Counted from the stretch's first letter, positions 45,328-54,455 are shown. The stretch is 64,000 nucleotides of DNA from Pseudomonadales bacterium (GCA_024234675.1 JACKNU010000002.1:1-64000), one strand, 5' to 3'. Notes: generated by a model from the letters alone, not told the origin. A program made the numbers and translations.

Positions 45328-47013
45328 ATGAAGGATCAACTTTCCCGGCTAATCTCCCAGGCGCTGGATTCACTGGTGGACCAGGGCACGTTGCCAGGCG
45401 ACTCCCCCCGCAATATCCAGATAGACCGCACCCGCGACCCCAGCCACGGCGACCTGGCCAGCAATATCGCCCTGACTCTGGCGAAAGCCGCCGGCAAGAA
45501 CCCGCGCGAGCTCGCCCAGCTGATCTGCGCGGCGCTGCCGCCGGCCGGATTCCTGGCCCGCACCGACATTGCCGGTCCCGGATTCATCAATTTTTTCCTT
45601 TCCGAGGCCAGCAGCCAGAGCGTAATCCGGGAGATCCTGGAACAGGAATCCGCCTATGGTAGCTGCAACACAGGCCAGGGCCGCAGGGTGCAGGTAGAAT
45701 ACGTCTCCGCCAACCCCACGGGGCCCCTGCACGTGGGCCATGGACGCGGCGCGGCGGTGGGCGACTGTATCTGCCGCCTGCTGGAGGCGACCGGCTGGGC
45801 GGTGACCCGTGAATTCTATTACAACGACGCCGGCCAGCAGATCAACAACCTCGCCCTGTCGGTACAGGCCCGCTGCAGGGGCATGCAGCCGGATGATCCC
45901 GACTGGCCGGCGGACGGCTATCGCGGCGACTATATACATGATGTCGCCCAGGCCTACCTGCGCGGGGACCGGGTCGACGCCAGCGACCAGCACGTGGCCG
46001 GCTCCGCCGACCCGGACCGGCTGGACGATATTCGTCGCTTTGCCGTGGCCTACCTGCGCCGTGAACAGGACCTGGACCTGCAGGCCTTCGAGGTGCACTT
46101 CGACAACTATTTCCTGGAATCCTCGCTGTATGAGGACGGCGAGGTGGACGCCACCGTGCAGCGCCTGGTCGACCGCGGACATACCTACGAGCTCGATGGC
46201 GCCCTGTGGCTGCGCACCACCGCTTTCGGAGACGACAAGGACCGGGTGATGCGCAAGAGCGACGGCGGTTACACGTACTTCCTGCCCGATGTGGCCTACC
46301 ACCTGAACAAGTGGCAGCGCGGCTTCGAACGAGTCATCAACGAGCAGGGTGCGGATCACCACAGCACCGTGACCAGGGTCAGGGCCGGACTGCAGGCGCT
46401 GGAAAGCGGCATTCCCCAGGGCTGGCCGGAGTACGTGCTGCACCAGATGGTGACTGTGATGCGCGATGGCGAGGAGGTAAAGCTGTCCAAGCGCGCCGGC
46501 AGTTATGTTACCCTGCGGGACCTCATCGATGAAGTGGGCCGGGACGCCACCCGCTACTTCCTGGCCGCCCGTGCCGCCAACTCCCAACTCACCTTCGACA
46601 TCAACCTCGCCACCTCCCAGAGCAACGACAACCCCGTGTACTACATCCAGTATGCCCACGCCCGCGCCTGCAGTGTCATGCGCAAGCTCCAGGAGCAGGG
46701 TTGGGAGTGGACGCCGGAAACCGCCCTGCAGCAGTTGGACCAGCTGGTAGAGGAGCACGAAAAGGCCTTGCTGCGTCAGTTGGCCCGCTATCCCGAGGTG
46801 GTCGCAGGTGCCGCACTTGCCAGCGAACCCCACACCGTGGCCACTTACCTGCGCGAACTGGCGGCGGATTTTCACACCTGGTACAACGCCCACAAGATGC
46901 TGGTGGAAGACGCGGGCCTGCGCAATGCGCGGGTCGCCCTCTGCGAAGCGGTGCGCCAGGTTATCGCCAATGGCCTCGGGCTGCTGGGCGTCTCTGCACC
47001 GGAGGCCATGTAG
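45328..47013 (+). CDS. argS: Arginyl-tRNA synthetase
   Basis: ArgS charges tRNA-Arg with arginine. The 561-residue class I enzyme has the HIGH motif in the form HVGH within SANPTGPLHVGHGRG (about residue 130), the KMSKR-equivalent LSKRAG (about 388-393), an N-terminal Add-1 domain and a C-terminal helical DALR anticodon-binding domain. The start MKDQLSRLIS fits the family. It is followed almost at once by the SPOR-domain gene. Confidence 0.97.
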   Translation: MKDQLSRLISQALDSLVDQGTLPGDSPRNIQIDRTRDPSHGDLASNIALTLAKAAGKNPRELAQLICAALPPAGFLARTDIAGPGFINFFLSEASSQSVIREILEQESAYGSCNTGQGRRVQVEYVSANPTGPLHVGHGRGAAVGDCICRLLEATGWAVTREFYYNDAGQQINNLALSVQARCRGMQPDDPDWPADGYRGDYIHDVAQAYLRGDRVDASDQHVAGSADPDRLDDIRRFAVAYLRREQDLDLQAFEVHFDNYFLESSLYEDGEVDATVQRLVDRGHTYELDGALWLRTTAFGDDKDRVMRKSDGGYTYFLPDVAYHLNKWQRGFERVINEQGADHHSTVTRVRAGLQALESGIPQGWPEYVLHQMVTVMRDGEEVKLSKRAGSYVTLRDLIDEVGRDATRYFLAARAANSQLTFDINLATSQSNDNPVYYIQYAHARACSVMRKLQEQGWEWTPETALQQLDQLVEEHEKALLRQLARYPEVVAGAALASEPHTVATYLRELAADFHTWYNAHKMLVEDAGLRNARVALCEAVRQVIANGLGLLGVSAPEAM

Positions 47014-47016
47014 GGC

Positions 47017-47592
47017 GTGGCCAGGGATTATGCCAAGACGCGCCGGCCGGCCGCGGGCAGATCACCAGCCCGCAAGAAAACCGCGAGCAATCGCGGCAGC
47101 CGGGACGCAGGCTCATCCGGTGGCGGCTGGCGCTGGTTCCTGGCCGGCCTGCTATGTGGCTTGTTCCTGAGCTTCCTGCTCTACCTGCGCACCCTGCCAT
47201 CCACGGACGGCACCGAGCCGGTCGCGGCCAAACCCGAACCGACAGCCCCGGAACCACCAAAGCCGCGCTATGACTTCTACACTATCCTGCCCGAGCAAAA
47301 CATCGATGCCGGCATCGAACCGGCCCAGGTGACCGAGCCGGTCGCTGCGGGCGCAGAGGTTTTCCTGCTGCAGGCGGGGTCTTTCCGCCAGCGCGAGGAT
47401 GCGGACCGGCGCCGCGCGGAGCTGCTGTTGCTGGGCCTGGAGCCACGGGTGGAGGAAACCACCAGCGACAACGGCCGCTGGTTCAGGGTCTATCTCGGTC
47501 CTTTCAATTCCCACGCGGCCATGAGCAAGGCCCGTGGTCTCACGGCGGCGCAGGACATCGACACCCTGCTGCTGCGACGCAGCGGTAATTGA
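47017..47592 (+). CDS. SPOR-domain cell division protein (FtsN-like)
   Basis: The 191-residue protein has a basic cytoplasmic tail (1-36), one membrane helix (about 39-57), a Pro-rich linker and a C-terminal SPOR domain (about 113-188) that binds denuded glycan strands at the septum. The SPOR core FLLQAGSFRQREDADRRRAE is clear. It occupies the argS-hslV position held by an FtsN-like gene in Pseudomonas. The start is GTG, only three bases after argS. Whether it is the functional FtsN cannot be told from sequence. Confidence 0.88.
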   Translation: MARDYAKTRRPAAGRSPARKKTASNRGSRDAGSSGGGWRWFLAGLLCGLFLSFLLYLRTLPSTDGTEPVAAKPEPTAPEPPKPRYDFYTILPEQNIDAGIEPAQVTEPVAAGAEVFLLQAGSFRQREDADRRRAELLLLGLEPRVEETTSDNGRWFRVYLGPFNSHAAMSKARGLTAAQDIDTLLLRRSGN

Positions 47593-47610
47593 CGCCGGGC
47601 CCGGCCCGCC

Positions 47611-47638
47611 CTTGAATTAACGCGATCACGCCCCATAA
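47611..47638 (+). promoter_or_regulatory. Sigma-32 heat-shock promoter of hslVU
   Basis: CTTGAA at 47611-47616 is followed after 14 bases by CCCCATAA at 47631-47638, very close to the RpoH consensus CTTGAA-N13-15-CCCCATnT. The hslV ATG follows about 27 bases later with an AGGAG ribosome site. Confidence 0.9.
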
Positions 47639-47664
47639 CTGGGTCAATCAGCAGGAGAACCTCT

Positions 47665-48204
47665 ATGGAACAGTACAGGGGCACAACGATTTTGTCCGTG
47701 CGCCGCGGTAACACGGTGGTGATCGGCGGCGACGGCCAGGTGTCCATGGGCAACACCGTGATGAAGGGCAACGCCCGCAAGGTCAGGCGCCTGCACAAAG
47801 ACACGGTCATAGCCGGTTTCGCCGGCGGCACCGCCGACGCTTTCACCCTGTTCGAGCTGTTCGAGGCACAACTGGACAAGCACCAGGGCCACCTGGTACG
47901 GGCAGCGGTCGAGCTGGCCAAGGCCTGGCGCACCGAGCGCGCCCTGCGCCAGCTCGAGGCTCTGCTGGCGGTGGCGGACAAGAACACCTCGCTGATCATC
48001 ACCGGCAACGGCGACGTGATCGAGCCCGAGGACAACCTCATCGCCATCGGCTCTGGCGGTCCCTTCGCCCAAGCGGCGGCCCGGGCCCTGCTGGACAACA
48101 CCGAGCTGGACGCCCGCAGCATCGTTGAAAAGGGCCTTGGCATAGCCGGCGACATCTGCATTTACACCAACCACAACCGCACCATCGAACAACTGGATTT
48201 CTAG
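47665..48204 (+). CDS. hslV: ATP-dependent protease subunit HslV
   Basis: HslV is the proteasome-like peptidase of the HslUV (ClpYQ) heat-shock protease. The 179-residue protein has the N-terminal threonine nucleophile in TTILSVRRG, here after a five-to-six-residue leader (MEQYRG), so T7 must be exposed by processing. GDGQVSMGNTVMKGNARKVRR and the GFAGGTADAFTLFE block are family-typical. It lies behind a sigma-32 promoter and directly before hslU. Confidence 0.97.
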   Translation: MEQYRGTTILSVRRGNTVVIGGDGQVSMGNTVMKGNARKVRRLHKDTVIAGFAGGTADAFTLFELFEAQLDKHQGHLVRAAVELAKAWRTERALRQLEALLAVADKNTSLIITGNGDVIEPEDNLIAIGSGGPFAQAAARALLDNTELDARSIVEKGLGIAGDICIYTNHNRTIEQLDF

Positions 48205-48212
48205 GCCCCGAC

Positions 48213-49538
48213 ATGTCCGATATGACCCCCCGCGAGATCGTCCACGAGCTCGACAATCACATCATCGGCCAGGATGAGGCCAAGCGGGCGGTGGCGATCG
48301 CGCTGCGCAATCGCTGGCGACGCATGCAGTTGCCCGAGGAATTGCGCGCTGAAATCACCCCCAAGAACATCCTGATGATAGGCCCCACGGGGGTCGGCAA
48401 GACCGAAATCGCCCGCCGCCTGGCAAAGCTGGCCAACGCCCCCTTCGTCAAGGTGGAGGCCACCAAGTTCACCGAGGTGGGCTATGTGGGGCGCGATGTC
48501 GACTCCATCGTCCGCGACCTGGTGGATGTTGCCATCAAGATGCTGCGGGAGCAGGAAATGGAGCGGGTGCGCTTCCGGGCAGAGGAGGCCGCCGAGGAAA
48601 AAATACTCGATATTCTGCTGCCACCGGCCCGCGACGCCGAGGCGGACAAGAGTGGCTCCAGCACCCGGCAGCTGCTGCGCAAGAAATTGCGCGAGGGCGA
48701 CCTGGACGACAAGGAAATCGAGGTGCAGATATCCAGTCCCTCCTCGGCCTTCGAGATCATGGCGCCGCCGGGTATGGAGGAGATGACCAACCAGTTGCAG
48801 AACATGTTTTCCAATATGTCGCGGCAGCAGCGCAAGACCAGCAAAATGCCGGTCAAGGCCGCCTTCCTGGCCCTGTGCGAGGAGGAGGCGGCGAAAATGG
48901 TCAACGAGGACGAGCTCAAGCAAAAAGCGGTAAACCTGGCCGAACAGAACGGTATCGTCTTTCTGGACGAACTGGACAAGGTTGCCAAGCGCAGCGAAGG
49001 GGCGGGGGCGGACGTGTCCCGCGAGGGCGTGCAACGGGACCTGCTGCCGCTGATAGAAGGCTCGACGGTCAGCACCAAGCACGGCATGATCAAGACCGAT
49101 CATATCCTGTTCATCGCCTCCGGCGCGTTTCACCTGGCCAGGCCCTCGGACCTCATACCCGAGTTGCAGGGTCGCCTGCCAATAAGGGTGGAACTGAACG
49201 CCCTGAGCCCGGAGGATTTCGAACGTATCCTCACCGAGCCCAGCGCTTCCCTGACCGAGCAGTACCAGGCCCTGCTGGCCACTGAAGGCCTGGAGGTCTC
49301 CTTCAGCCAGGACGGCCTGCGCCGTATCGCGGAAACCGCCTGGCAGGTCAACGAGAAAACCGAGAATATCGGCGCCCGCCGGCTGCATACCGTCATGGAG
49401 CGCCTGCTGGAAGAGGTGTCTTTCAGCGCGGCCGACTCGGGGCTCAGCAAAGAGCCGCTGGTAATCGACGCGGCCTATGTCGACCGCCAGCTGCAGGCCC
49501 TGAGCGCGGACGAAGACCTGTCCCGCTTTATCCTGTAG
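48213..49538 (+). CDS. hslU: ATP-dependent protease ATPase subunit HslU
   Basis: HslU is the AAA+ unfoldase that feeds substrates to HslV. The 441-residue protein has Walker A GPTGVGKT (57-64), the pore motif GYVGRDV (about 91-97), an I-domain (about 110-235), Walker B FLDELDK (about 250) and the C-terminal tail ending RFIL that inserts into HslV to activate it. It starts eight bases after hslV; both share the heat-shock promoter. Confidence 0.98.
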   Translation: MSDMTPREIVHELDNHIIGQDEAKRAVAIALRNRWRRMQLPEELRAEITPKNILMIGPTGVGKTEIARRLAKLANAPFVKVEATKFTEVGYVGRDVDSIVRDLVDVAIKMLREQEMERVRFRAEEAAEEKILDILLPPARDAEADKSGSSTRQLLRKKLREGDLDDKEIEVQISSPSSAFEIMAPPGMEEMTNQLQNMFSNMSRQQRKTSKMPVKAAFLALCEEEAAKMVNEDELKQKAVNLAEQNGIVFLDELDKVAKRSEGAGADVSREGVQRDLLPLIEGSTVSTKHGMIKTDHILFIASGAFHLARPSDLIPELQGRLPIRVELNALSPEDFERILTEPSASLTEQYQALLATEGLEVSFSQDGLRRIAETAWQVNEKTENIGARRLHTVMERLLEEVSFSAADSGLSKEPLVIDAAYVDRQLQALSADEDLSRFIL

Positions 49539-49550
49539 CGGTCGACCGCC

Positions 49551-49943
49551 ATGACTAGCCAGGATATCCGACCCACCGGCATCAGGCTGCACAAGCGCTC
49601 CCGTATCCTGGAGCTGACCTATCCCGGCGGCGAGGTGTACGCGCTGCCCTGTGAGTACCTGCGGGTGTACTCACCTTCCGCGGAAGTGCGCGGCCACGGC
49701 CCCGGGCAGGAGACCCTGCAGAGCGGCAAGCTCAAGGTCGGCATCACCGCCATCAAGCCAGTGGGGAACTATGCCCTGCAACTGGTGTTCGACGACGGCC
49801 ACGATACCGGGCTCTACGGCTGGGATTACCTGCACCAACTGTGCACCCGGCAACAGGAATGGTGGCAGAATTATCTCGATCGCCTGGAGCGGGCGGGCCT
49901 GGACCGCGACCCCGATGTCCAGGTGATCCACTTCCAGCCCTGA
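49551..49943 (+). CDS. DUF971 / GBBH-like domain protein
   Basis: The 130-residue protein has the gamma-butyrobetaine-hydroxylase-like N-terminal domain (DUF971): ILELTYPGGEVYALPCEYLRVYSPSAEV has the common layout, and YGWDYLHQLC is the conserved block. Related domains help iron-sulfur or dioxygenase proteins, but the stand-alone form has no settled role. It follows hslU as in Pseudomonas (PA5055). In Pseudomonas the pha polyester genes follow; here ubiE follows directly. Confidence 0.85.
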   Translation: MTSQDIRPTGIRLHKRSRILELTYPGGEVYALPCEYLRVYSPSAEVRGHGPGQETLQSGKLKVGITAIKPVGNYALQLVFDDGHDTGLYGWDYLHQLCTRQQEWWQNYLDRLERAGLDRDPDVQVIHFQP

Positions 49944-50014
49944 CAAAACCTACCTGACCGCACCCGGACATCGCGCTACAATGAGACGTTGAGCGAGGTA
50001 CCGGCGGAGCACCC

Positions 50015-50764
50015 ATGAGCGATAAGGAAAGAACCCATTTCGGCTTCAAGGAAGTCGACAAGGAGGCCAAGGCCAGCATGGTGGCGGACGTCTTTCACTC
50101 CGTGGCCTCCCGTTACGACCTCATGAACGATCTTATGTCGGCCGGCATACACCGCATCTGGAAGCGCTTCACCATCGAGCTCAGCGGCGTGCGCAAGGGC
50201 CACTCGGTACTGGATATCGCCGGCGGCACCGGCGACCTGGCAGCGCGGTTCGCCGATATCGTGGGACCCGAAGGCGCGGTGGTGCTGGCCGATATCAACG
50301 AGTCCATGCTGAAGGTAGGGCGGGACAAGTTGCTTGACAGCGGCCACCTGGGCAATCTGGAATTCGTCCAGGCCGACGCCCAGTACCTGCCCTTTCCCGA
50401 CGACAGCTTCGACTGCATCACCATCGCCTTCGGCCTGCGCAACGTGACTGACAAGGACAAGGCCCTGCGCTCGATGCTGCGGGTGCTGAAGCCCGGGGGA
50501 CGGTTGCTGGTGCTGGAGTTTTCCAAACCGCAGAATGCGCTGTTGAGCAAGGCGTATGACGCCTATTCTTTCAAGGTACTGCCGGTCATGGGACGCCTGG
50601 TGGCCAATGACAGTGACAGTTACCAGTACCTGGCCGAGTCCATCCGCGTGCATCCCGACCAGGAAACCCTCAAGGAGATGATGGAAGACGCCGGCTTCAC
50701 TCGCTGCGAATATCACAACATGACTGGTGGGGTGGTGGCGCTGCACAAGGGCATCAAGGCCTGA
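50015..50764 (+). CDS. ubiE: Ubiquinone/menaquinone C-methyltransferase UbiE
   Basis: UbiE methylates the quinone ring (demethylmenaquinone or the ubiquinone precursor DDMQ) using SAM. The 249-residue protein has motif I VLDIAGGTGDLAA (about 65-77), the block VASRYDLMNDLMS near residue 35 and FGLRNVTDKDKAL near 138-150. It starts a compact ubiE-ubiJ-ubiB set. Length is normal. Confidence 0.97.
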   Translation: MSDKERTHFGFKEVDKEAKASMVADVFHSVASRYDLMNDLMSAGIHRIWKRFTIELSGVRKGHSVLDIAGGTGDLAARFADIVGPEGAVVLADINESMLKVGRDKLLDSGHLGNLEFVQADAQYLPFPDDSFDCITIAFGLRNVTDKDKALRSMLRVLKPGGRLLVLEFSKPQNALLSKAYDAYSFKVLPVMGRLVANDSDSYQYLAESIRVHPDQETLKEMMEDAGFTRCEYHNMTGGVVALHKGIKA

Positions 50765-50765
50765 C

Positions 50766-51407
50766 ATGACTGCCACCATAGACCCGGCCCTGCAGACGGC
50801 GGCACTGGCCGCGCTGGAAACGGCCATCAACCAGGCGCTGGCGCTGGCCCCCGGCAGCCGCGAGCAGCTGGCCCGGCTGGGAGATTGTGTGTTCGCCCTG
50901 CACTGCACGGCCCCGCCGGTGGATGCGTTTCTGATGCCCGGCCGCGACCGGGTCCGGTTGCTGGGCGTCTATGAGGGTCCGGTCACCACCAGTGTGCGCG
51001 GGGTTGCCTCGGACTTTGCCGAGCTGGCGACCGCCCGGGACCCGGCGGCAAGCCTGATCAACGGACGCCTGGAATTGCATGGCGACAGCGCACCACTGCT
51101 CGAACTGCAGAAAATCCTGGCTGGCCTGGAGGTCGACTGGGAAGCGCCGCTGGTGGATACCCTGGGAGATGTGGCCGGCCACCAGCTCGCGCAGCTGCTG
51201 CGGGGCGCGTGGGGCTGGGGCCGGCAGGCCTCCAGCAGCCTGGGCCGGCAGCTGGAAGAGTTCATCCACGAGGAGGCCCGCCTCAGCCCGCCGCGGCTGG
51301 AACTGGAGGATTTCTACAAGGATGTGCAGGCCCTGGGCCTGCGAGTCGATCGCCTGGAATCGCGCACCCGGCGGCTGCGCAAGCGCCTGCAACAACTGCG
51401 CGCCTGA
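50766..51407 (+). CDS. ubiJ: Ubiquinone biosynthesis accessory factor UbiJ
   Basis: UbiJ is a lipid-binding SCP2-domain protein that organises the soluble ubiquinone-synthesis complex with UbiK. The 213-residue protein from the ATG at 50766 has an SCP2-like fold (about 15-125) and a C-terminal helical coiled-coil (about 165-213) rich in Arg and Leu. The open frame begins at 50727, but that extension overlaps ubiE and is not family-like. It lies between ubiE and ubiB, the usual order. Confidence 0.93.
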   Translation: MTATIDPALQTAALAALETAINQALALAPGSREQLARLGDCVFALHCTAPPVDAFLMPGRDRVRLLGVYEGPVTTSVRGVASDFAELATARDPAASLINGRLELHGDSAPLLELQKILAGLEVDWEAPLVDTLGDVAGHQLAQLLRGAWGWGRQASSSLGRQLEEFIHEEARLSPPRLELEDFYKDVQALGLRVDRLESRTRRLRKRLQQLRA

Positions 51408-51420
51408 GCGGGACCACGCC

Positions 51421-53064
51421 ATGTCCCGGGTCGCCCGCCTCACCACCATATTCCGCATCGTCGGCCGCTACCGGCTGGACGAGCTGATCGACAGAGATCG
51501 CCTGCCGGCGCTGCCCCGCCTGGCCCTGTCCCTGTCCCCCTGGCGGCTGCAAAGCGCACCGGATATGCCGCGGGCGGTGCGTCTGCGCCGGGCGCTGGAG
51601 GAACTGGGCCCGGTGTTCATAAAGTTCGGCCAGATGCTGTCCACCCGGCGCGACCTGTTACCCACCGATATCGCCGACGAGCTCGCCAGATTGCAGGACA
51701 AGGTGCCGCCTTTCCCGGAGCACCAGGCCATCGCCATCATCGAAAAAGGCCTGGGCAAGCCGCTGGCTGAGCTGTTTGCCGGCTTCGAGCCGCGCCCTAT
51801 GGCCTCGGCCTCGGTAGCACAGGTGCACGCCGCCACCCTGCACAGCGGCGAGGAGGTAGTGGTCAAGGTCATCCGGCCGGACATCGAGCCGGTTATTCGC
51901 CAGGACCTCGCCCTGATGTTTACCCTGGCGAAGCTGGTGGCGCGCTACTTCCCCGAGGGTCGGCGCCTGCGACCGGTGGAGGTGGTAACCGACTACGAGT
52001 ACACCATCCTCGATGAGCTGGACCTGGGCAGGGAGGCGGCCAACGCCTGCCAGTTGCGGCGCAATTTCGAGGACAGCAAACTGGTTTATGTGCCGCAGGT
52101 GTACTGGGACTACACCTGTCGCAATGTATTCGTCATGGAGCGTATCTCCGGCATCCCGGTCACCGATATGGATGAACTGCAGGCCAGGGGCACCGACCTC
52201 AAGCTGCTGGCCGAGCGCGGGGTGGAGATCTTTTTTACCCAGGTGTTCCGCGACAGCTTTTTTCACGCCGACATGCACCCGGGCAATATCTTCGTGAACG
52301 CCACCGACCCGGCGGACCCTACCTATATCGCGGTGGACTGCGCCATCATCGGCAGCCTCAGCGACTCGGACCAGTACTACCTGGCCCGCAACCTGCTGAG
52401 CATTTTCCGGCGCGACTACCGCGAGGTTGCCCAGCTCCACGTGGAGTGCGGCTGGGTGGCCCCGGAAACGCGGGTGCAGGACTTCGAGTCCGCCATGCGC
52501 GCCGTCTGCGAGCCGGTGTTCGAGCGCCCCATCGGTGAGATCTCTTTCGGCCAGCTGCTCATCTACCTGTTTCGCACCGCCCGCCGCTTCGACATGCACG
52601 TGCAGCCCTCGCTGGTGCTGCTGCAGAAAACCCTGCTGAATATCGAGGGCCTGGGGCGGCAGCTGTACCCGGGGCTGAACCTGTGGGACACCGCCAAACC
52701 CTTCCTGGAAGACTGGGTCCAGGAGCGCTACTCACCCCAGTCGGTATTGAAGCGCCTGCAGCGGCACGCCCCCTCCTGGCTGGAACAGCTGCCGCAGTTG
52801 CCGGATGTCATGCTGGACAACCTGCAACAGTCCCGCGATAACGAACTGCGCCTGGCCCAGCACCAGCAGCGGGTGACCGAACTGCAGCAGCAATCCCGGG
52901 AGACCATCCGCCGCCACCGCCGCCACCTGGTCGCCGCCCTCGCCTGCCTGGGGGCGGCCATCGCGGTGGTCCCCGGCGCCTGGCAGCAGCTGGCGGAGGC
53001 GCCGCTGGTGGCCTGGGTGCTGGGCGGGTTGGCCATCGCCCTGCTGTGGCCCCGGGAGAGCTGA
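51421..53064 (+). CDS. ubiB: Ubiquinone biosynthesis regulatory protein kinase-like UbiB
   Basis: UbiB is an atypical kinase/ATPase-fold membrane protein needed for ubiquinone synthesis. From the ATG at 51421 the protein has 547 residues with the KxGQ motif KFGQMLSTRRDLLP (about 62-75), a family-type Ala-rich loop MASASVAQVHA, the catalytic HADMHPGN and the metal-binding DCAIIGSL. Two C-terminal membrane helices (about 500-545) anchor it. The open frame extends into ubiJ, but family start and spacing favour MSRVARLTTIF. Confidence 0.96.
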   Translation: MSRVARLTTIFRIVGRYRLDELIDRDRLPALPRLALSLSPWRLQSAPDMPRAVRLRRALEELGPVFIKFGQMLSTRRDLLPTDIADELARLQDKVPPFPEHQAIAIIEKGLGKPLAELFAGFEPRPMASASVAQVHAATLHSGEEVVVKVIRPDIEPVIRQDLALMFTLAKLVARYFPEGRRLRPVEVVTDYEYTILDELDLGREAANACQLRRNFEDSKLVYVPQVYWDYTCRNVFVMERISGIPVTDMDELQARGTDLKLLAERGVEIFFTQVFRDSFFHADMHPGNIFVNATDPADPTYIAVDCAIIGSLSDSDQYYLARNLLSIFRRDYREVAQLHVECGWVAPETRVQDFESAMRAVCEPVFERPIGEISFGQLLIYLFRTARRFDMHVQPSLVLLQKTLLNIEGLGRQLYPGLNLWDTAKPFLEDWVQERYSPQSVLKRLQRHAPSWLEQLPQLPDVMLDNLQQSRDNELRLAQHQQRVTELQQQSRETIRRHRRHLVAALACLGAAIAVVPGAWQQLAEAPLVAWVLGGLAIALLWPRES

Positions 53065-53120
53065 CAATATGTGCCTCGACCGGCCCTGTGCCATAATGAG
53101 CGGCTACGGAGAGCAGTGCG

Positions 53121-53522
53121 ATGAGTGAAGCGGCGGCCATCACCAGGCAGATCAAATGGAATGAGCAGGGCCTGGTGCCGGCTATCGCCCAGGACTGGCT
53201 ATCGGGTGAAGTGCTCATGCTCGCCTGGATGAACCCGGAGTCCCTGGAACTCAGCGTCCGGGAGGGCCGCGCGGTGTACTGGTCGCGCTCACGGCAGGCC
53301 CTGTGGCGCAAGGGCGAGGAATCCGGCCACGTGCAGAAACTGAAGGAACTGCGCATAGACTGCGATGCGGACACCGTGCTGATGAAGGTTGAGCAGGTTG
53401 GCGGCATCGCCTGCCATACCGGGCGGCGCAGCTGCTTTTACCGCAAACTGGAGCAGGGCGACTGGCGGGAGACCGACGAGGTAATCCGGGCGCCGGGCGA
53501 CATTTACGGAAAGACACCATGA
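53121..53522 (+). CDS. hisI: Phosphoribosyl-AMP cyclohydrolase
   Basis: HisI opens the adenine ring of phosphoribosyl-AMP, the third step of histidine synthesis. The 133-residue protein has WLSGEVLMLAWMNPE, the metal-binding CDADTVLMKVEQVGG and the C-terminal cysteines in ACHTGRRSCFYR. It is a stand-alone hisI with separate hisE, which overlaps by ATGA; in E. coli the two are fused. The rest of the pathway lies elsewhere. Confidence 0.97.
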   Translation: MSEAAAITRQIKWNEQGLVPAIAQDWLSGEVLMLAWMNPESLELSVREGRAVYWSRSRQALWRKGEESGHVQKLKELRIDCDADTVLMKVEQVGGIACHTGRRSCFYRKLEQGDWRETDEVIRAPGDIYGKTP

Positions 53523-53860
53523 ACGACGTACTCGAGCAGCTCGCCAGGACCCTGGAGCAACGCAAGGGGGCCGACCCGGCGTCTTCGTATGTGGCCAGCC
53601 TGCATCACAAGGGGCTGAACAAGATACTCGAGAAAGTCGGGGAGGAGGCCACCGAGGTGATCCTGGCGGCCAAGGACGCCCGGGACGGGAGCGGACGCGA
53701 GGCCCTGGTGGGTGAGGTCGCCGACCTGTGGTTTCACTGCATGGTCATGCTGTCGCACCTGGGTGTGGAACACAGCGCTGTCATCGATTGCCTGGAGGAT
53801 CGCTTCGGCCAGTCCGGCATCGCGGAGAAAGCGGGCCGCAGCAGCGGGGCATCAAGTTAA
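53519..53860 (+). CDS. hisE: Phosphoribosyl-ATP pyrophosphatase
   Basis: HisE hydrolyses phosphoribosyl-ATP to phosphoribosyl-AMP, the second step of histidine synthesis. The 113-residue all-helical protein has the MazG-type metal-binding EKVGEEATEVILAAKD (about 39-54) and the second acidic helix EVADLWFHCMVML. It overlaps the hisI stop by ATGA and is followed 15 bases later by tatA. Confidence 0.96.
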   Translation: MNDVLEQLARTLEQRKGADPASSYVASLHHKGLNKILEKVGEEATEVILAAKDARDGSGREALVGEVADLWFHCMVMLSHLGVEHSAVIDCLEDRFGQSGIAEKAGRSSGASS

Positions 53861-53875
53861 TACTAGGAGACGGAA

Positions 53876-54094
53876 ATGGGTATTGGTGGAATAAGTATCT
53901 GGCAGCTGTTGATCATCCTGGCGATCGTCATCATGCTGTTCGGCACCAAGCGATTGCGCACTCTGGGCAGCGACCTGGGCAGCGCCGTCAAGGGTTTTCG
54001 CAAGAGCATGCAGGACGATGGCGCAGCCGATGACGCTGGCAGCAAACCCGAAGAGCCGAAAGACGCCCCCGCCTCAGACAATCGCGACAAGTAA
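53876..54094 (+). CDS. tatA: Sec-independent translocase component TatA
   Basis: TatA oligomers form the passage for folded proteins through the inner membrane. The 72-residue protein has a short membrane helix (about 7-21), the hinge FGTKRLRTLG and an amphipathic helix DLGSAVKGFRKSMQ, then an acidic tail. A GGAGA ribosome site precedes the ATG. It is the first gene of tatABC, directly after hisE as in Pseudomonas. Confidence 0.97.
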   Translation: MGIGGISIWQLLIILAIVIMLFGTKRLRTLGSDLGSAVKGFRKSMQDDGAADDAGSKPEEPKDAPASDNRDK

Positions 54095-54101
54095 GGCCTG
54101 A

Positions 54102-54455
54102 ATGTTCGACATCGGATTCGCCGAACTGGTCGTGGTGGCGGTGGTGGGACTGCTGGTCATCGGGCCGGAGCGCCTGCCGGAAGCCATTCGTACCGGCAGC
54201 GCCTGGCTGAACAGGTTCCGGCGCGGCTTCAATGACATCAAGCGGGAAATCCAGCAGGAGTTGCACAACGACGCGGTCATGCGGGATCTGCGCAAGACCG
54301 GTGAACAGTTGCAGCAGCAGGCCGAGACGCTGGGGCGGAGTATAGAGCAGGACACCTCGACCCCGTTGCCTGCTCAGGCGGACGGGGAGGAATCGGACAG
54401 CAGCGCCACCAGAACCGCAGCACCCGCACAGCAAGACGACCGGAACGGGGCATGA
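54102..54455 (+). CDS. tatB: Sec-independent translocase component TatB
   Basis: TatB forms the twin-arginine signal receptor with TatC. The 117-residue protein starts MFDIGFAELVVVAVVG, with the conserved Glu in the membrane helix, then GPERLPEAIRT and a long amphipathic/coiled-coil helix (about 30-90). The tail is polar and variable. It lies seven bases after tatA and overlaps tatC by ATGA. Confidence 0.96.
   Translation: MFDIGFAELVVVAVVGLLVIGPERLPEAIRTGSAWLNRFRRGFNDIKREIQQELHNDAVMRDLRKTGEQLQQQAETLGRSIEQDTSTPLPAQADGEESDSSATRTAAPAQQDDRNGA

Noticed and set aside
45370..46893. 507-codon minus-strand frame opposite argS
   Set aside because: Antisense shadow of an aminoacyl-tRNA synthetase with complete motifs.
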